Shown here piece after piece: positions 62,239-64,000 of a stretch of 64,000 bases of DNA (the stretch's first letter is position 1; each line of letters opens with the position of its first letter). A program made the translations under genes and the position numbers. The stretch comes from Pseudomonas asturiensis (lineage in GTDB: Bacteria; Pseudomonadota; Gammaproteobacteria; Pseudomonadales; Pseudomonadaceae). The DNA lies in assembly GCF_900143095.1 (NCBI RefSeq), contig NZ_FRDA01000015.1, positions 75,839-139,838 of the forward strand, in the 5' to 3' direction. The notes below the pieces were generated by a model that searched no databases, had not been told where the DNA came from, and saw only the letters and a list, made by a program, of their open reading frames with translations.

Positions 62239-63390
62239 ATGTTGCCAATCCATCCTCAACCGCTCCAGAACGAAATAATTTCGTCCTGGATGGTTCGCTT
62301 GGCTTTTTCTAATGGCTATCCATTACACACATTTTATTCGGGGTTGCTTGGGTATCGGAAAGCAATTTGGAATAGGGATGTTGATCGTCAACCCCCAGTC
62401 GATTTATTAGCTACATTGGCTCGCCTGACCGGGCAAGCAACATCGGTTTTAACCTCAATGACGCTTGCGCACTATGAAGGCACTATCTTTGAAAGCTTAA
62501 CCCTCGCTGGTAGAACTGCATGGATATTACCAGTGGGGGTCTTCCATCGTACCCGACGGCGCGCAGGACTTCAATTTTGCCCTAAATGCCTAAAAGGCGA
62601 CCCTAATCCTTACTATCGTAAATCGTGGAGACTTGCGCTTTACTCAATGTGTGAAACTCACTTGTGTGTGATGCAAGAGAGATGTCCTGAATGTAAAAGC
62701 AATATTTCATTTCACCGCCTTGGTATTGGTCGCAAAAAATCCGTCTTTCAACATAACCTAAAATTTTGCCACCGATGTGGTTTCGACCTAGGTTGCGCTC
62801 CGACCTCAATACCTAATTGGCCAGATATCAGGTCTCTGAGCGGGTTGAAAAAAACGGTCGGCGATCTGGATTTAAGCAGCTGTCCTTACGGCCCACGTAC
62901 AACCCCTTTTAGTATTCCCTTCTTTCAGGGAGTCCGCGTGTTAGTTGGGGTGATAAACGGTAGAAATGGAATGCGTCTACGTCAGATACTAGCTGAAACT
63001 ATCGGAATTGAAATTGGTCAGGGCTTTTCACGGCTAAACGCGGACTTTGAGTACTTGCCTGCTGACGTCAGATTGAATCTGCTACTGACGGTTTGTTGGT
63101 TATTGGAAGACTGGCCGTGCCGTTTTGTTACCGCCTGCAGCAAGGCAAACTTTACGCGATCACGGTTGGCCGAAGAGATTCGGGCTCTGCCTTTTTGGCT
63201 TTCTGGGGTAGCTGACGAATTTCTAGATAACCGAATCTTCGTACCAAGTCAGCGTGAATTGGAGTCGGCCTTCACCTATTTAATGTACTCAAATCAAGAC
63301 ATCTCCCCTCAGTCACTAGGGGCGTTGTTGGGCTTGTCTAGGGATGCCGCTAAAGCATCTTATAAATTGTGGAAATCGACTCAGACTTAA
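62239..63390 (+). CDS. tniQ: TniQ-family target selector
   Basis: The 383-residue protein has the TniQ start LPIHPQPLQNEIISSWMVRLA and two predicted zinc sites: Cys114, Cys117, Cys138, His141 (FCPKC...CETH) and Cys149, Cys152, Cys177, Cys180 (CPEC...CHRC). The C-terminal 180 residues have no domain I recognise but hold helix-rich, basic segments, and may read the comM sequence, as TnsD reads glmS. It is the only TniQ protein in view. No TnsE gene is seen. A perfect 7-bp hairpin overlaps its stop. Confidence 0.93.
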   Translation: MLPIHPQPLQNEIISSWMVRLAFSNGYPLHTFYSGLLGYRKAIWNRDVDRQPPVDLLATLARLTGQATSVLTSMTLAHYEGTIFESLTLAGRTAWILPVGVFHRTRRRAGLQFCPKCLKGDPNPYYRKSWRLALYSMCETHLCVMQERCPECKSNISFHRLGIGRKKSVFQHNLKFCHRCGFDLGCAPTSIPNWPDIRSLSGLKKTVGDLDLSSCPYGPRTTPFSIPFFQGVRVLVGVINGRNGMRLRQILAETIGIEIGQGFSRLNADFEYLPADVRLNLLLTVCWLLEDWPCRFVTACSKANFTRSRLAEEIRALPFWLSGVADEFLDNRIFVPSQRELESAFTYLMYSNQDISPQSLGALLGLSRDAAKASYKLWKSTQT

Positions 63391-63407
63391 TGTCTTTTAG
63401 GACATTA
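63388..63407 (+). repeat. Perfect inverted repeat overlapping the tniQ stop
   Basis: TAATGTC and GACATTA around loop TTTTAG, a 7-bp stem. It has no trailing T-run, so a terminator role is doubtful; a stop of transcription or a binding site is possible. Confidence 0.5.
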
Positions 63408-63768
63408 TCCCTATGCACTATACATAAAAAAAATAGCCATCCCTTAGCGCTAGAGTTGGTCAGAACTTAGCATCGATATTTCAAGCCAGAGTTTTAGAAA
63501 TAACCCGAAGTTCAGCCACACTCCGAAGAGAGCTTGAAGAGGACTTGAGGGCCCTCACATCCGATCTGTAGGTTCGCCCTCACATAAAATATGACTCGCC
63601 AAATATTGGGCGTCTCTCTGCAGCTCCATTTCACCAGTTTGCTAAGGATGCTCCGATCAACTTGCTACGCAGCGGCGGCGAGTCGCAATTTGCCCGGCAC
63701 CCAGCGCTATTTGCTGAAAATGGCCTGATGCAGCGCGCGTTGAGGGCGTTTCCGCCCGGTTTTCCGTG
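63391..63768. other. Gap between tniQ and the IS transposase
   Basis: No gene is seen in this 378-base stretch. It contains a 10-bp direct repeat GCCCTCACAT (63551 and 63576) and, towards its right side, GC-rich sequence that may belong to the IS, whose end I could not place. Confidence 0.4.
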
Positions 63769-64000
63769 TTAAACGCGCAACTCACCCATACCCATCAGCT
63801 GTTTTCGAGCCATCCACAGATTCGACAGGGCGAACAGCGTGGTCAGCTGAGCTGTGTTTTTCACCAGCCCACGAAAGCGCACTTTCACGTAGCCAAACTG
63901 ACGCTTGATTACGCGAAACGGATGCTCGACCTTGGCCCGTGTTTGAGCTTTGCAGTACTCGATCTTGCGCTTGGCCTTGTAGAGCACGCTGCGTTTATTG
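63769..64000 (-). CDS. IS5-family transposase, C-terminal part (cut by window edge)
   Basis: The reverse strand encodes 77 residues (VLYKAKRKIEYCKAQTRAKVEHPFRVIKRQFGYVKVRFRGL...ARKQLMGMGELRV, read from the edge through to the stop at 63769) of an IS5-family DDE transposase. The KxxxEHPFRVIKRQFG and RFRGLVKNTAQL segments mark the C-terminal portion with the catalytic Glu region. The N-terminus lies beyond 64000. It lies inside the Tn7-like element and may have brought in or interrupted cargo. Confidence 0.85.
   Translation of the reverse strand, partial: NKRSVLYKAKRKIEYCKAQTRAKVEHPFRVIKRQFGYVKVRFRGLVKNTAQLTTLFALSNLWMARKQLMGMGELRV

Larger units (their letters stand above)
58749..64000 (+). mobile_element. 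Tn7-like (Tn6022/AbaR-type) transposon inserted in comM, incomplete at right edge
   Basis: The element begins TGTAATTTCTGACG at 58749, immediately after comM coding sequence; TGT is the terminal triplet of Tn7-like elements. It carries tnsA, tnsB, tnsC and tniQ in one direction, spaced by 1, 9 and 3 bases. The order equals tniCABD of Tn6022, which uses comM as its site in Acinetobacter. The DNA is visibly AT-richer than the host. The other end, any cargo and the second comM part lie beyond position 64000. An IS5-family gene begins near 63769. TnsB-binding repeats in the 54 bases before tnsA could not be identified by eye. Confidence 0.9.

Overview
The window looks like the core chromosome of a Pseudomonas, most likely of the P. 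syringae group. Gene order from the HDOD gene and recG through oxyR, spoT, rpoZ, gmk, rph, crc, pyrE, argB, algC, dut, coaBC, radC, rpmBG, kauB, the dad genes, pauR, xpt, rep and comM follows the P. aeruginosa PA5346 to PA5290 block as I remember it. Codon use is GC-rich, and pseudomonad REP hairpins lie in several intergenic gaps. Assignment to the syringae group is inference.

Layout. 1-3.2 kb: a CitMHS-type transporter cut by the window edge, a GFA-family zinc protein and a YbaK-HDOD fusion. 3.2-8.7 kb: oxyR-recG, and an exbB-exbD-tonB operon with a candidate Fur box. 8.7-15 kb: an SDR protein, a lipoprotein, ridA, spoT, rpoZ, gmk and a YicC-family gene. 15-24.7 kb: rph, crc, pyrE, argB, a long membrane-anchored algC, dut, coaBC and radC. 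25-34.9 kb: a peptide-type ABC binding protein, rpmB-rpmG, two tandem small I78-like inhibitor genes, a cupin, kauB, an MFS permease, a PLD-family lipoprotein and a MocR regulator facing a DUF1127 gene. 34.9-41 kb: a polyamine and D-amino-acid catabolic region (pauB-like oxidase, dadR, dadA, ridA paralogue, dadX-type racemase, pauR) followed by a cytochrome c5.

41.5-57.6 kb: a CoA-transferase-family gene; a compact sulfide-oxidation module (type II SQR, persulfide dioxygenase, TauE-type exporter, divergent sigma-54 activator of the FisR type); then xpt, rep, a GGDEF-EAL protein, a MATE pump, a LysR regulator and a Cache chemoreceptor.

57.7-64 kb: the conserved gene comM (yifB) is broken in its AAA+ domain at position 58748 by a Tn7-like heteromeric transposon carrying tnsA-tnsB-tnsC-tniQ, the same order as the tniCABD set of Tn6022/AbaR-type elements that also use comM. 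The element starts with TGT at 58749, 54 bp before tnsA. It runs off the right edge, where an IS5-family transposase lies inside it. Its codon use and composition are visibly more AT-rich than the flanks. Its cargo lies beyond the window. This transposon is the most notable accessory element here; the sulfide module, with its helically phased TGGCAGT repeats, is the most interesting regulatory region.
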